A stretch of DNA of 64,000 nucleotides from Cheilinus undulatus (Eukaryota; Chordata; Actinopteri; Labriformes; Labridae): the NCBI RefSeq assembly GCF_018320785.1, contig NC_054867.1, positions 26,663,855-26,727,854 of the forward strand, read 5' to 3'. The position numbers and the translations under genes were made by a program. This document shows positions 47,301 through 57,463 of the stretch, in pieces. How positions within the stretch are numbered: position 1 is the stretch's first letter; every line of letters begins with the position of its first letter. The notes beneath the pieces were generated by a model. That model did not search any database. It saw only the letters and a list, made by a program, of their open reading frames with translations, and had not been told where the DNA came from.

Positions 47301-50300
47301 GAAGGGAGTTTTCTGCATGTGCCTCTCAATTCTCAAAAAATCTCATCTCGCGTGAATCTGCAAAGGCAATGGATGATAGTTCAGAGGCAAAATCTGTATG
47401 TATGGCAAAAGCCATGTATAAGGGTGTAAATATGATGTTAAGAAAAGTCTCGTCTCCACTTCTGTCCATATGTACTGCACCATTTTGTCTCGGAGTGACT
47501 GGTCATGTGACACCATACATCACGTCCTGTGACTGTGTAAATGCGGAAGAAGTGTTTCCATTACACCATTGCGATATACTTCTAAATCAAAACTTTTGAA
47601 AAACCTCCTCATGAGAGCTAAAAACTTCATAGCGATATTTGGGAGGGTTTCAATAATCCATTACCAGTTTTTATTGTGCTATTTAGATTATGCACATTTC
47701 TAAGGGTAATGGAAACACAGCTAGTGATCTGAAGCATACAGCAAAAGCTACACAAAACCAGTTTAAAGAAAACAAGGTGAATGTTCTGAAGTTGCCATGT
47801 CAAAGCTCAGACCTCAAGCCAAGAGAGAATTTGTGGCAGGACTTGAAAAGGGCTTTTCATGCCAAATCCCCATGAACAGAGTTTGAGCAATTTTGCAAAG
47901 AAGAATGGAGTAAAACTGAAGTGTCCACATGTCCAAGCTGGATTGAAACCTATCCACACAGACTCGGGGCTGTAATTGCAGCCAGGTTCATCTGCAAACT
48001 ACTGACTTAAGGAGGTAAATATTTACTCAGTCACTTATTTTGCATTACATATTTCTATTTGATTGACATTTCTTTATAGAAATCTGTTTTCACTTTGCCA
48101 TTATTGTTTTCTTTCATGTAGTTATGCCTTCAGTTAAATTATGACTTTTGAAAGGTTTTTTTTTCTTTTTTTTTTACTATACTTATATTTTAAATTGGCC
48201 ATAGACCTTTGGCCATACATCAGACATTTTAATATTATACAGTGGGAGAAAACATGTAGATATGAAGTCAGTGGATATGGCTGAATTCCATTTAGCTTAA
48301 CATTACTTTATTGTAACTGCTGATTCACTGTTATAGGTTAATGGTACACTTAAATGATATCAAGCAGTCATTATACTGTTAGGCACAACTGTGCCTAACT
48401 GTTTTCATTATGGCAAGTTTAAATGTATGCTATAAGAAAAGATCCATTCTGACGAAACATTGTAAAAGTTGTTGGTACAATTTAAGGACAGTTGCAGAAC
48501 TCCAGTACTGTATTTCTTTTATTTTCTAGCATGTGTAGTCATGTGTCATTTCCTGCTCAGTCTTTAGAGAGTGCATCGTCTTCTTTCCATCAGTCTGCTT
48601 TTTATCAGTCTGTGTTGAAACATAAACAGTGAAGACTGTGTGTGCATTTTTGTTGAAGATTATGTTCATATACTCAAAATTTAACGTTAACACAAGAGCT
48701 CTGGTCATGATCATTACTTGTATTGGAAAAACTGTCTGTTTGAAATTCAAATACTTGTCTTTGATGTTGGAAAGCCTTCGCCATGGCAACCAGGGTTATG
48801 ACTAAAGGAGCAAAATTTCCCTCCATTCCACAAAAGGAAAACTGCACAATGCATGAAAAAAATATTACTCTTTGAATCTGTGCTCATGTTTTAGATGAAT
48901 AGAGTTTATCACCAACAGTTAGACAACATTTTAACAAAGAGGAAGATGATTTAAACCTCCTACAGTAACAGTAGCCCTGTGTTAGTCATACCTGGTGATA
49001 CTCAGAGAGGATGTTGTGCATTTCCTCCACTTCCTCACTGGAGATTTCTTTTACTACCAAAGTGCGGTCATATGATATGAGCAGCAGTCCCTCACACTGC
49101 CCGTCCTCGTCTTTAAACAGAGGACTGCGAGCCAGAGACGCCTGTTGGTGGAGAAAAAGACAACATCTCTCAGTAAAGGAAATGTGATATCCTACTACAG
49201 AGATTACACTGGTATAATGTAGAAAGCCTTTTTGCTGGGATACAACTAATTATCCAAAGCGTGAATCTGCTGTATACATTTGAGTTACTATTATAAATGT
49301 CTGTCCTGATCCTCTCAGTGTTTAAGGCTTTTTCTTGCATGTCTTTTGTTGGTGTGCAAAACTTGTACCAGTATAAACAAACCTAACCTCTTCCTCTCAT
49401 TGAGTAAATGTGTGCTAAGCAAATGTGCACAGAGCAGAGCGGATGATGACATTGTGTCCCACCTGGCGCATGCAAACATCACACAAAAAGATGCAAATTT
49501 GGAGGAGAGCAGATCAACTCATGCAAGTGTCTGGTTTTTAGAAAGTAGAAAACACAAAGGAAAACCTTGGATGTTGTACTTGCAACGTCAGTGTATTGAT
49601 GCAGTTTATAATCATATTTTTCCTTCCTAACCTTGCAGAAAGTGTGTCTTTTCATTGCAAAAATAAATGAAGATTTTATAAAATTATACCTGGTAATCTT
49701 GGTCCTCGATCCCGAAGCGTTCTCGCAGGTTTCTGAAGACCTGAGGACAGTAGTCTTTGAATTTGAACTGACCTGGAAGGTTCTCTCTGAGGAACAAACA
49801 CTTAACGTTAAATTAATGTAATATGATTGACTCAGCACTTAATCAGAACTTTAACTGTCTAATTAAGAGAATTTCAATGTACAATATGAACAGGTAACAT
49901 TGATACAACATATTATCAAAGGCCAACATGATTCAAAGCTCTCTGTCATGTGGCACTGGATCAATATTGACTTAACAAAGATATTTCTGTATCTATGTAC
50001 AGTACATGTTTTCAACAATGCTTAGGTTTATGTAAGAGCTATGGCATCAACATTTTACTGCAATCCTGCCACTTCGTTTATGTCCATGGTTACCAAAGAA
50101 CAGCTTCTTTGTATAAGAACATTTACTGATATGTCAAAAAAAAATCAATTAATCTGGATTAATTAATCAGGAGTACAGAGGAGCTTTGTAAATTTGATGA
50201 AAACACCAGCCATAAACTCTTTTTGCTCTTAATTTTCAAAATTACATCCATCCTTAAGATCAACACAATCTGAGATTAGTTAATGAGTTGGAAATCTGCC

Positions 50301-53300
50301 CTGAGTCTGTCCAGCGACATTTATATTGAACAGAAAAATTACTACATGTGCATCTTGATACAGAGCCTATAAAAATGATTCCCCCTTTGATGTTTTAAGG
50401 TGGTCAATATCATTTGTTTATTTTTTTGACAAAACAATAACTCTTCAATGCCAAAGTGAAAACAGATTTCTACATAATAATGTTAAGTGAACAAAAATAG
50501 GTAATGTAAAATAAGTGCATAAATATAAGGATGCGTGATGTTATCAGCCTGATATTGGTATCGGCAGATTTTAAAACTTCTGCTGATATTTGCATCTGAT
50601 ATTTTGGCCGTTAATGTCAGCATCGACTGTAAAATTTGTCCATATATGCTAATAAATTAGGGGAGTTTTAGGCTGCACCAACAGACCTATGTAAGTTGAG
50701 ATCTTTTTCTTTATTTATCCTCATTTTTTAAACTTTAAAGTGTGTTTTAAGAAAAAAAAGTTTGTTCATTTTTAATCCTCAAACCTTAAATTGTGCTCAA
50801 AGAACTGGATTTTTAGTTATGTAAAATATATTTAAATATCAGTATTGATTGGTATTGGTTTGAATCTGTAAATATCGGCATATCAGATATCGGCAAAAAT
50901 CCAATATTGTGCATCCCTACATAAATATTCACCCATTTCAAAGTGACTGTCCTAATTCAACAGATGTCCAGCCAATTGGTGATAGTAGTCTCACAATTAG
51001 TGAAATGAGGATGAGCTGAATGCAGTTAATGTGTCTCAGGTGACTGTAGTATGAAGACACCTGTATCTGGAAGCTCCAGTCACTGGTTTATCCGTATTCT
51101 TGGCTACCATTACACCATGAAGACAAAAGAACACTCCATGCAACTCAGAGAAACGGTAATTGAAAAGTAGAAGCCAGGAGATGGATACACAAAAAAAATC
51201 CAATGTACTGAACATCCTCTGGAGTTGATTTAAATCCATCAATGAAAGGAACATGCCTAAATCAAGCCGTTCTCACAAACCGTGTGACCGTGCAAGAAAG
51301 AGACTAGTTAGAGAGGCCACCATACACCTTTGACTACTCTGAAGGAGTTACAAGCTTCAGCAGCTGAGATGGGAGAGATTCTGCATACAACTGTTGCTCA
51401 GGTTCTTCACCAGTCAAAGCTTTATGGGAGAGTGGCAAAGAGAAAGGCACTGTTGAAGAATACAATCAAATCTCAACTGGAGTTCACCAAAAGGCATGTG
51501 GGAGACTCCTTGGTCAAGTGGGAGAAAGTTCTTTGGTCTGATGAGACCAAAATGGTGCTTTGTGGCCATCAGACAAGACGCTATTGTTGGCAGACACCAA
51601 ACACTGCACATCACCACAATCATGCTTTCTCCACTGTGAAGCACAGTGGTGGCAGCATCATGTTGTAGGGATGCTTCTCAGCAACCAACCCTTGAAGGCT
51701 TGTAAGCGCAGAGGGAAAAATAAAAGCAAATATGGGAAAATCCTGGAGCTTAATCTTATTGAGTCTGCAAGAGAACTATGGCCTGGGGGAAGATTTATTT
51801 TCCAGAAAGACAATGATCCGAAGCATACCGCAAAAGCTATACAGAAATGTTTGAAGACAACAAGGTGAATGTTCTGGAGTGACTGAGTCAAAACCCAGAC
51901 TTCAGTCCAATAGAGAATTTGTGGCTAAACTTGAAAGGGCTGTTCATGTACAATCCCAATGAAACATGACAGAGCTTGGGTAGTCTTGCAAAGAAGAATG
52001 GAGTAAAATTGCAGTGTCCAGATGTGCAAGCCTGATTGAGACCTATCCACACAGACTCAGTGCTGCAATTGCAGCAAAAGATGCATCTACGAAATATTGA
52101 CTTGAAGGAGGTAGATATTTGTGTAGTTAGTTATTTTACATTACATATTTATATTTTATGGGCATAACTTTGTCGAAATCTGTTTTTATTTTGACTTTAG
52201 TTTTTTTGTCCAAAAAAGGTAAATTAAATTGACCATGACTGATTTATAAATTGATAAAAGGGTAAAACTTCCAAAGGATGAATACATTTTATAGGCACTG
52301 TAGCAGCAATCTTTTCTTTTCAATCTGACTGTTGCTATTTGAAAGTTTCAGTGCCATTCAGAAGCACAGTGTTTCAGATTGTTTTATTCATTTAATTAAA
52401 TCCACCATCAAAGCAATCGTATACTACTAGAAGATGTGTGAGTAATTATGATTAATCAATTACAAAGCCTGTAATTAATTTGATAAGTTTTAATCTGTTA
52501 ACAGCACTGGTTAAAAAATTAAGTTTATCATGAAACCAGTGAAAGTAGAGTCTGCTGTGTGATTCTGGGATTGAAGAAGTAAAACGCTGTCTCCTGTAAA
52601 TTAAAGTCCTCCAAACTCCTAGCTGAGGCGGAGTGATAGGCTCCTTATTGTGAAAAGTCCCAGTAATGCTGTTCTGCTACATAATCACTCTCATAAAAGC
52701 CTCTTCTGAACACATGGTCTTAACTAACTGTTGTATAAATGTAACTCCACTCTATAACACTAACATTAAATTCATTTGTATGTTAATGGCAATAAAATGT
52801 GAAATCTGCCACTTTCTAAGCATCTGAACTGGTACCAGTGTCACTGATTATGGCACACTTCCTAACTAAAAAGTTTTCTCATCAAGTGAAATAAAAAACA
52901 GTTGAGTGAAAACTTCTCAAGGTAACAGCACTTCAGCGTGAGAAAACATATTTTATTGTTCTGCCCACCTCTGTTTGTAAGTCCCTACGACCTGGATTCC
53001 TGAATGGATTAAAGGATTATTGAGAGCCACTCAAGTTTTCTAGACTCCATCTCTATAGAAAATGAACCTCAAGGCAAACAGAGTCTTACAGAAATTATTA
53101 TTAAATCTTTCACCTCGATCACAAGCCTTCTCTTATTCATTAACTAAGCTATTTCTCTTTAGTTGATCTGAATCACACTGAAACAACTGGCTTGGGAAAA
53201 AGAAAACATTTCAAACTCTATCATTATTTTACATGGCCCTGAACACCATTTATTATTCATTTGATCTCTGGCTAATCTTACTGTTAGCGTGAAGTAAACG

Positions 53301-53825
53301 CTGTGTTAGTATTTTATAGAGGGTATTGTTTGAGTAGAAAAAGGCCCTTGATTCTTAAAGGGGGCTGCAATTTCTGATAAGGAAAGGCAGGCGGATAAAT
53401 CATAGAAGCCACAAACAATGTGTTTTAATGACAGGAGGCGGCAGGATGAAGGTCTCAGCACGTTAGCAGAGGGAAGCACAGTACTTGTTGAAGAGGTGGT
53501 TGTTCACTTTGATCTTGGTGCTGGCTTTGAAGTCGTCTGGCAGCAGCATGACAGGTACGGGCACCTGGTTCAGGTCGTTAATCTGCGCATGATCAATGGA
53601 TTAATAGTTAATGAAAATATTCACAGACAGACCAATATAAATGCGTTGGACTCGTAAATCGGCACACATACCCACCGAATGATTGACTCCCCACATCAGT
53701 ACGCTCAAAACGGGGTCACTGGCTCGAAAAACCTCCACTTTCTGCTGAACAAAGTGCTTCTTCTTGGTTTTTCTTTTACGCGCCAGGATGCTCAGAGGGT
53801 TGGAGGTGGCACTGGGTGAAGACAT
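41362..53825 (-). CDS. pip4k2c: phosphatidylinositol 5-phosphate 4-kinase type 2 gamma
   Basis: Lipid kinase family that phosphorylates PI5P at the 4 position to give PI(4,5)P2; the gamma form has low activity and is linked to endomembrane and autophagy control. Ten exons from 5' to 3' on the minus strand: 53825-53676, 53582-53485, 49786-49690, 49141-48992, 45434-45288, 44944-44906, 42234-42121, 42039-41784, 41683-41580, 41442-41362. They give 411 codons plus TAG, close to the human length of about 421. Motifs are [18 protein letters not shown] near the start, [85 protein letters not shown], and the end [22 protein letters not shown] and [11 protein letters not shown] favour gamma over alpha or beta. 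A long Glu/Asp run sits in the usual acidic insert. All introns look GT-AG. Confidence 0.94.
41449..41466. repeat. (CA)n microsatellite in pip4k2c intron 9
   Basis: About nine CA units lie just upstream (on the minus strand) of the acceptor of the last pip4k2c exon. It would form a GT-rich stretch next to the splice site in the transcript. Confidence 0.85.
42235..44905 (-). other. pip4k2c intron (2.7 kb) with nested repeats
   Basis: Lies between the 44906-44944 and 42121-42234 exons. It contains a G/A-rich stretch with aaaagtgggcaaaaa-like words (43280-43512 and 44090-44170), split by a 569-bp hAT-like element. The remainder is AT-rich without recognised coding. Confidence 0.5.
43513..44081. 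mobile_element. 569-bp hAT-like non-autonomous element
   Basis: Left end tagggctggatat and inverse right end taggggtgggtaaa form short terminal inverted repeats. Flanks are 8-bp near-identical repeats, gcttaaag (43505-43512) and gctaaaag (44082-44089), as expected for hAT. The subterminal parts are rich in attcgattcaat words in both orientations. A G13 tract (44027-44039) lies near the right end. Confidence 0.75.
45517..46752 (+). mobile_element. Near-complete Tc1-like transposon (family B) in a pip4k2c intron
   Basis: Terminal inverted repeats tatattgccaaaagtattc (left) and its inverse (right, ending 46752) enclose about 1.24 kb. The element sits in a TATACATATA-rich stretch, with TA dinucleotides at both ends. 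The transposase runs on the + strand, opposite to the host gene. Both termini are intact, so it is younger than the family A copies nearby. Confidence 0.88.
45648..46634 (+). pseudogene. Tc1-like transposase pseudogene (family B)
   Basis: Begins [18 protein letters not shown] with a helix-turn-helix-like region ([14 protein letters not shown]). A stop after ATQP and further stops or shifts break 45818-46220. It reopens as a 136-codon C-terminal ORF (46224-46634) with [15 protein letters not shown] just before, [11 protein letters not shown], and [18 protein letters not shown]. These match the DD(34)E core of Tc1. The C-terminal end is well preserved, but the full protein cannot be made. Confidence 0.88.
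46803..48100 (+). mobile_element. Tc1-like transposon remnant, copy 3 (family A, truncated)
   Basis: Starts within the 5' half (cagcagctgagataggagag) and includes transposase-like DNA up to about 48000. A 511-bp TA-flanked element splits it at 47211-47721. Both ends look truncated. It lies immediately after the family B element, also within the pip4k2c intron. Confidence 0.72.
47211..47721. mobile_element. 511-bp MITE nested in Tc1 copy 3
   Basis: Ends GCTGGGTTTCCATTACAG and, in inverse, GCTGTGTTTCCATTACCC form terminal inverted repeats. TA lies on each side (47209-47210, 47722-47723), and the host reading frame (cagcaagacaat ... gatctgaagc) resumes on the far side. No transposase. TA duplication suggests the Tc1/mariner group. 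Confidence 0.75.
48100..48991 (-). other. pip4k2c intron DNA without recognised element
   Basis: The rest of the 3.6-kb intron between the 48992-49141 and 45288-45434 exons. AT-rich, no terminal repeats or homologous ORF seen. Confidence 0.45.
50526..50919. mobile_element. 394-bp hAT-like MITE nested in Tc1 copy 4
   Basis: Left end TAAGGATGCGTGAT and inverse right end TAGGGATGCACAAT are terminal inverted repeats. A perfect 8-bp target duplication CATAAATA flanks it (50518-50525, 50920-50927). Subterminal words such as tatcggca and ccgatat are repeated, as in many hAT MITEs. Confidence 0.82.
51330..51868 (+). pseudogene. Tc1 transposase pseudogene (copy 4)
   Basis: A 112-codon ORF reads [43 protein letters not shown] and ends HSGGSIML before a stop. 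It continues in other frames as [19 protein letters not shown] and [13 protein letters not shown]. At least two frame breaks separate the N- and C-terminal DDE parts. Confidence 0.82.
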
Positions 53826-54265
53826 GGCTTTTTTTTCACGCGTGTCCGTGACTCAGGGTGATGGTTATCATCCGTGGCGTCCTTCCTCCGGTGTTTGTAA
53901 AGTGTACTAAGGTCGGACGAGTGAAATGCTCTGCAGTGGCAGCACCTCCTCCTGCTTCACACTCGGACTTTGGAGGTTTACGTCGATTCAGCGCAACAAC
54001 ACTGAAATCCAACAGGTGCAGCAGAGCCCTGAAGGCAACATCGACGACCTCGGGTCAGAATTAGCATTACAGTCATATGATGAGGCAAAAGGCAGCAATG
54101 ATCTGGAAACTATACTCCTCCCATGCTTGAAATATAAGGCTTAAGTACTATTAAATTACAGTGTTTTATGAGTCAATTGTTACAAAGTCATGTAGGGTAA
54201 CACTAACACCTATGATATTATAACTTATATAATCATTTTTCTGTAAAAGACAAAAGACTGGTATA
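53826..54265. other. Region upstream of pip4k2c: probable promoter/5' UTR
   Basis: Immediately upstream of the pip4k2c ATG (minus strand) the sequence is richer in G/C and CpG (cacgcgtgtccgtgac, cgtccttcctccgg, aaggtcggacgag) over about 150-200 bp than nearby DNA. I see no TATA box. This fits a TATA-less promoter, but it is inferred from composition only. Confidence 0.4.
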
Positions 54266-55685
54266 CAGTGCCTAAAAAGTATTTATGCCTTCGATGTTTT
54301 ACCCTTTAATTGTTTTTTTAAATCAACTATCGTCAATATAATTTGGCTTTGATTTTAAAAAAAGACAAAAAAATAGAATGTCAAGTGAGAACAGATTTAC
54401 GAGGTAATGTCAAAACAAAAATATGTAAGGTAAAATGTAAGAGACTGCATAAATATTCACCCCCTTCAAAGTGATTGACCTAATTCAACAGATGTCCAGC
54501 CAGTTAGTGCTTGTAGTCTCACGATTTGTGAAATGTGGATCACCTGAGTGCAGTCAATGTGTCTCAAGTGATCCTAGTATAAAGAAACCTGTGTCTACAA
54601 GGTCCAGTCACTGGTTAATCAGGATTCCTGGCTACCATTTCACCATGAAGACAAAAGAACACTCCAAGAAACTCACAGAAAAGGTTATTGAGAAGTATAA
54701 AAATTTCCAGGAACATCCCCTACAGTTCAGTTAAATCATCATCAAAAAATAAAAGGAATATGGCATATGGATAGATAAGAAAACTCAGATTAACTCTGTA
54801 TAGTTAATGTAGCCGACTCATCCCAGGTTAGGTGAAATAACTCCAATGTCAGATCATATATCACAAAAATCTGTAGCTATTGTACAGCCTAAAAAATGTC
54901 GGTGTTTAACGTATCCGCGCTCAGCTCTGGATGCGTTGAGTAGTGTGAGTATAGGCCAAGGGGGGGGGGGGGGGTCAAATGGACTTTAGCACAGTATGAA
55001 TGGCCTAGTGTGAGTGGACCCTTAGATTGAAGCCTGGGCTTTGACTCGGCCACTCCATAACATTCATCTGGTTGTCTTTAAACCATTTCTGAATAGCTTT
55101 TGCTGTATGCTGCAGGATATTGTCTTGCTGGAAAAAAAAAACAAACTTTTCTACCAATCTGTAACATAGCATCTTGTTTGATCACAAAAAGCAATATTTT
55201 GGTCTCGACAGACCAAAGAACTTTATCTCGCTTGACCATGGAGTCTCCCACATGCCTTTCGGTGAACTCCAGTTGAGATTTAATAAAGAATTTGTGCTGG
55301 ACTTGAAAAGAGCTGTTCACACCCTATCCCGTGCAACCTGACAGAGCTTGAGCAGTTTCACAATGAAGAATGGAGTAAAATTGCAGTGTCCAGATGTGCA
55401 AGCCTGTTTGAGATCTATCCACACTGACTCAGTGCTGCGATTGCAGCCAAAGGTGCATCTACTGACTTGAAGGTGGATAAATATTTATGCAGTTTACTTA
55501 ACATATTTGTATTTAATTGGCATTACTTTGTAGAAATATGTTTCCCCTTTGATGGTGAAGAGGTTCTTTTTGTTTGTTTGTTTTTTTGTACAAAAAAAGC
55601 CAACTTAAATTGACCATGATTTATTTTTTAAAAATCAATAAAATGGAAGAACATCCAATTGAGTAAATACTTTTATAGGCACTCT
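54266..55685 (+). mobile_element. Tc1-like transposon, copy 5 (family A, rearranged)
   Basis: Left end cagtgcctaaaaagtattta (54266, TA before it) and right end ttttataggcactctg (about 55685) match family A. The left 470 bp and right 400 bp follow the family order. The middle (about 55020-55285) is transposase DNA in the opposite orientation, and 54740-55015 is unrelated DNA with a G15 tract. Confidence 0.75.
54960..54974. repeat. Poly-G tract (G15)
   Basis: Fifteen consecutive G residues inside the rearranged Tc1 copy. Such tracts are prone to length change and to sequencing error. Confidence 0.85.
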
Positions 55686-57463
55686 GCATACCGCATGTTA
55701 AATCTACAAAGTAAAAGGACTCCAAAGTAAATTTAACATTTATTTTGCACCTTTATTTGCTAGTACTGGTAATTCTTAAAGAACTGTATACATTTCACAA
55801 ACCAGAAGTCATGGTAGACATGGACGGATGATAAACAAGCCGAACAAAGACAGAGTTGAGCTACTGTCAAAATAGGAACATGGTATGTTTATTGTAATCA
55901 CACAGGTGGTCAACTTTTTATGTGTGTATTGAAACATGTTAAAGCACAATTTCTCTAATTTAATTTGGAAGTTGAGCTAATGTTTTTGTTCTGTCTTATG
56001 TTGTTTAATTCTGTACAGTTCCTATGTTGGATTAGCTTGTTTCTTACATGTAAGAAAAGAAAATGAAAAGTCACTAAAACATCAGTCCTGGCTTCTTTTG
56101 ATATGATGCTACACACAAACCAAATAGACATTTTTACTTAGAAAAAAAATGCTGTGGCACTGATTAAAAAAAAAAAGTTTTATCTCTTATTTTGTAGGTC
56201 TATAAAAAAGATGACAACCCCAGTGGGGACCTAATGGTATGATGGGGTACTGCTGTGTTTGTTTTATAACTTGCTAATCTATTTACTAGCAATGAAAACA
56301 CAATAAAAAGTGATTATCCCAACATGAAACCATTCATATTAAACGCCATGTTTAGCTATTATCTACCATTCATGTTGATAGCGAGACAGTTACAAGCTAC
56401 CTTCATACTGTTAAAGTAGACTAGCTATGATAGGATGGTATAATGTTTTGTAAAATAAGCCTTGCATAAAGACACTAGTATGTGGCTAAAATTTGATTAA
56501 TGCTGTTGTCAGCTGTACTGTGGTACATCTGGCACATATAATTTAGAAGACAGTCAAACTTTGTTTTGTTGAAGCCAATTTCAAAATAAAAATACAATTT
56601 GCTTTGAGAAAACAATAAAAACCTAACCAATGGGAACCTTGTACGTTGGCTTTTGAGCTTATTATCAATTCATGACCTTGGCTTTAAGAAGAAATTTATA
56701 CTCGTTTTGATAGAAATATCTTTTATTTAATTAAAAAAGGTTTAAATACAATTATCAAATAAAGCATCAATCAGTGTTGGTCTTAATCTGCCTTTAACAC
56801 TGCATTTTTATTGCTCTAGACGCAGATTTTCTGAATGACCCCAACAAAGACAGTCATTGAAAATTAAAATACCCCATGGAGACTCCACAATAAAAATTCA
56901 TTAAAATACCTGTTCTTATCAGCAATCTGTCATAAATTACAAAGTAAAATTACCATCAATATTAGCATAAATATACAGTAATACATTATAAAAGCAGCAT
57001 AAATAGGATTATAGGAGATTATGTACAGCAGAAATATTTTTTAAAATACAGTGGTTTGAAAAATACTGAGAATAGTAATCCTAGCACAATGCATGGATCC
57101 AAACTTTTGGATGAAACGTATCTCTTACTCATGAGTTGAAATTCTGAAACTTAAAGATGTATAACTTGAATATGTGTAGTCTTTGTAATGATGCGACACA
57201 TGGCTGGTTAATCAAACTTAATGCCTCACATAAGTGGATGTGAAATTAATGTCTAATTAACACAGTCCTGATTTGCTCAGTAGAGGGCGCAATGAGACAA
57301 AGTTACACCTGGTTTTGGTGCAGCGTCCTATTGGTTGAGAGCTTCCTTTGGCTGCTGGGGATTGAAATGTGAGACCCTGCTGAGTTCCTGGTGTGTTGTT
57401 CCTTCATCTTTAACTCACACCGACCACAAAGCTTCTTCCGCTTTGGTCCAGGCTTCCTGCTTT
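55686..57463. other. Intergenic/3' UTR region downstream of igfbp6
   Basis: AT-rich DNA without recognised exons. The part from 57463 down to about 56800 is the likely igfbp6 3' UTR if the AATAAA at 56807-56812 is used. Confidence 0.45.
56807..56812 (-). terminator. Candidate AATAAA polyadenylation signal for igfbp6
   Basis: A minus-strand AATAAA lies about 650 bp downstream of the igfbp6 stop codon. It is the first clear hexamer I noticed in that direction. It would give a 3' UTR of about 0.65 kb; no transcript evidence is available. Confidence 0.3.

Larger units (their letters stand above)
50361..52300 (+). mobile_element. Tc1-like transposon, copy 4 (family A, both termini present)
   Basis: Left end cagagcctataaaaatgatt, right end attttataggcactg (ending 52300), with TA on each side (50359-50360, 52301-52302). 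Transposase text runs on the + strand: [20 protein letters not shown] (51540-51590), HSGGSIML and [16 protein letters not shown] 394-bp hAT-like element is inserted at 50526-50919. It lies in the 3.7-kb pip4k2c intron, antisense to the gene. Confidence 0.85.

Noticed and set aside
53858-54144. Two + strand ORFs upstream of pip4k2c
   Set aside because: They lie in the likely promoter/5' UTR, are short and show no homology; GC-rich sequence explains the open frames.
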